A stretch of 16,359 bases of DNA from Allobrachymonas sp. (lineage in GTDB: Bacteria; Pseudomonadota; Gammaproteobacteria; Burkholderiales; Burkholderiaceae): the NCBI GenBank assembly GCA_030529305.1, contig JAUMXD010000029.1:1-16359 (forward strand), in the 5' to 3' direction. Shown piece after piece: positions 15,059 to 16,359 of this stretch (within the stretch, counting starts at the first letter, position 1; every line of letters begins with the position of its first letter). The notes beneath the pieces were generated by a model. That model searched no databases. It saw only the letters and a program-made list of their open reading frames with translations, and was not told the origin of the DNA. The position numbers and the translations under genes are program-made.

Positions 15059-16012
15059 ATGAAGCTTTTGTTTGTTGCCGATCCGCTGGAATCATTTGCC
15101 ATTTACAAAGACAGCACTTTTGCCATGATGCGCGAGGCGCAATCGCGCGGGCACAGCATCCATGCCTGCGAGCCGAGGCATTTGCGCTGGGCGCAGGGCG
15201 ATCGCGTGAGTGCCGAGGTGCGCACCATCACGCTCACTGGGCAAAAGCCGAATTGGTTCGAGCAAACCAGTGCGCAGCGGCAAAACCTGTGCGACTTCGA
15301 TGCCGTGCTGATGCGCAAAGACCCGCCTTTTGACGCCGAATACATCTACGCCACCCATCTGCTCTCGCAGGCCGAGCGCGAAGGGGCCCAGGTGTTCAAC
15401 TCGCCGTGCGCCCTGCGCAGGCACCCCGAAAAACTCGCCATTCTGGAATTTGCCCAGCACATTGCGCCCACGCTCGTGACGCGCAGCGCGCAAGACATTC
15501 GCGCTTTTCATGCCGAGCACCGCGACATCATCTGCAAGCCGCTGGATGGCATGGGCGGCATGGGCATCTTCCGCGTGAAAGAAGACGGCTTGAACCTGGG
15601 CAGCATCATCGACACCCTCAACGAAGGGGGCCGCAACACCGTGATGGTGCAAAAGTTTCTGCCCGAAATCGCCCAGGGCGACAAGCGCGTGCTCATCATC
15701 AACGGCGAGCCGGTGCCGTATTGCCTGGCACGCATTCCGCAAGGCGGCGAGGTGCGCGGCAACCTGGCCGCAGGCGGCTTGGGCGTGGCCCAGCCTTTGA
15801 ACGATGTGGATCGCCAAACGGCCAGCGAAATTGGCCGTGTGCTGGCGCCGCGCGGGCTGCTGTTGATTGGGCTGGACATCATCGGCAGCAAGGTGACCGA
15901 AATCAACGTCACCAGCCCGACCTGCTTTCAGGAAATCAACGACCAGGCTGGCTTTAACGTGGCCGGGGTGTTTATCGACGCGCTGGAAAAAGCCGTTGCC
16001 CAGCGTGGCTGA
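15059..16012 (+). CDS. gshB: Glutathione synthetase GshB
   Basis: GshB is an ATP-grasp ligase that adds glycine to gamma-glutamylcysteine, the second step of glutathione synthesis in the cytoplasm. The 317-aa product aligns over its full length with E. coli GshB. Landmarks are LLFVADPLESFAIYKDSTFA at the N-terminus, LMRKDPPFDAEYIYAT (84-99), the ATP-grasp lid region ICKPLDGMGGMGIFRVK (158-174), YCLARIPQGGEVRGNLAAGG (221-240) and GLDIIG..VTEINVTSPTC with the metal-binding E281 and N283. ATG 15059 gives the family N-terminus; AGGG lies 11 bases before it, and a TTG two codons earlier is closer to the site but less likely. It is monocistronic as far as can be seen; no strong terminator follows it. 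Confidence 0.96.
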   Translation: MKLLFVADPLESFAIYKDSTFAMMREAQSRGHSIHACEPRHLRWAQGDRVSAEVRTITLTGQKPNWFEQTSAQRQNLCDFDAVLMRKDPPFDAEYIYATHLLSQAEREGAQVFNSPCALRRHPEKLAILEFAQHIAPTLVTRSAQDIRAFHAEHRDIICKPLDGMGGMGIFRVKEDGLNLGSIIDTLNEGGRNTVMVQKFLPEIAQGDKRVLIINGEPVPYCLARIPQGGEVRGNLAAGGLGVAQPLNDVDRQTASEIGRVLAPRGLLLIGLDIIGSKVTEINVTSPTCFQEINDQAGFNVAGVFIDALEKAVAQRG

Positions 16013-16243
16013 GGACGAAGCAGCAACTGATCAACGATTCATTGCTCCAACACGCTGCAAACAACGCCTTGCGTGCAGGCTGCATGGAAAGATGCGCCTT
16101 TAGGGCCAGTGCGGCAAGGCTTGCGTGCAGCGTCTGCTGCTGGTTGGGCGCGCGCTTGTGTGATGGGCAGCGGCGTTTGCAGATCAAAGAATCAGCCATC
16201 GCCAACCTCAAGTCGTAACAAGCGCAGCGCGATAATGCGCCCT

Positions 16244-16359
16244 ATGAGTCAGCAGGCCAGCTCCAACAAACCCAAACTGTTTTCGATGATCCGCAGCTTT
16301 CACTTGGCGGATTGGTTCACGCTGGGCAATGCCGTGTGCGGCGTGGGCGCGCTGTTTGC
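16244..16359 (+). CDS. pssA: CDP-alcohol phosphatidyltransferase, PssA-like (CDP-diacylglycerol--serine O-phosphatidyltransferase), N-terminal part
   Basis: Only the first 38 residues are in the window. After a short polar start the segment MIRSFHLADWFTLGNAVCGV is typical of the N-terminus of the membrane-bound PssA/PmtA-like CDP-alcohol phosphatidyltransferases of Burkholderiales, where it leads into the first membrane helix. Such enzymes join serine (or another head group) to CDP-diacylglycerol at the inner membrane. The catalytic CDP-alcohol motif is beyond the window end, so head-group specificity cannot be judged. GATAAT at 16231-16236 just before the ATG resembles a -10 box, but the -35 is poor and it would leave almost no leader. 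The 231 bp between gshB and this start hold no gene. Confidence 0.72.
   Translation, partial: MSQQASSNKPKLFSMIRSFHLADWFTLGNAVCGVGALF

Noticed and set aside
16068..16130. Repeated CTTGCGTGCAG (16068-16078 and 16120-16130) between gshB and pssA
   Set aside because: Only 11 bp, two copies, with no further structure; can occur by chance in GC-rich DNA.
1..16359. CRISPR arrays, tRNA genes, rRNA, insertion sequences
   Set aside because: Scanned by eye on both strands; no regular repeat-spacer pattern, cloverleaf, transposase or terminal inverted repeats seen.

Overview
The window looks like chromosomal DNA of a Gram-negative betaproteobacterium, most likely Burkholderiales and possibly Comamonadaceae-like. 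The core genes are GC-rich (UbiU/V/T/X/D, isocitrate dehydrogenase, glutathione synthetase, a PssA-type lipid synthase), and their proteins resemble proteobacterial families along their whole length. The taxon is inferred from gene style only; no marker gene was available.

Left edge (1-680): the 3' end of thiM (thiamine salvage) runs into an AT-rich patch holding a 72-aa protein of unknown function. The shift in base composition begins inside the last codons of thiM, which suggests an inserted or recombined segment.

Region 701-5840: one strand carries ubiU, ubiV, ubiT, ubiX and ubiD in that order. UbiU/UbiV are the U32-type [4Fe-4S] proteins and UbiT the SCP2-type lipid-binding protein of oxygen-independent ubiquinone synthesis. 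UbiX makes the prenylated flavin that UbiD needs to decarboxylate the quinone precursor. Together they form a compact module for making ubiquinone without O2. Between ubiU and ubiV lies the decayed C-terminus of a glyoxalase/VOC protein whose first in-frame ATG overlaps the ubiU stop codon.

Region 6277-7058: a secreted protein made of two tandem copies of a domain that I recognise as the Neisseria adhesin complex protein (ACP) family, a C-type lysozyme inhibitor. It is followed by a strong intrinsic terminator that also ends the converging operon.

Region 7083-12878 (minus strand): a six-gene operon, in transcription order class I SAM methyltransferase, two permeases, a lipoprotein solute-binding protein and two ATPases of the peptide/nickel ABC family. 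Parts of it are visibly less GC-rich than the neighbours and the binding protein carries a lipobox, so it is a good candidate for acquired DNA. The ligand and the methyltransferase substrate are unknown. The 474-bp upstream region holds a perfect inverted repeat near possible promoter elements.

Right part (13353-16359): NADP-type isocitrate dehydrogenase (icd) with its own terminator, a gene-free spacer, glutathione synthetase (gshB), and the start of a CDP-alcohol phosphatidyltransferase gene (pssA-like) cut by the window end. No tRNA, rRNA, CRISPR array or insertion sequence was seen.
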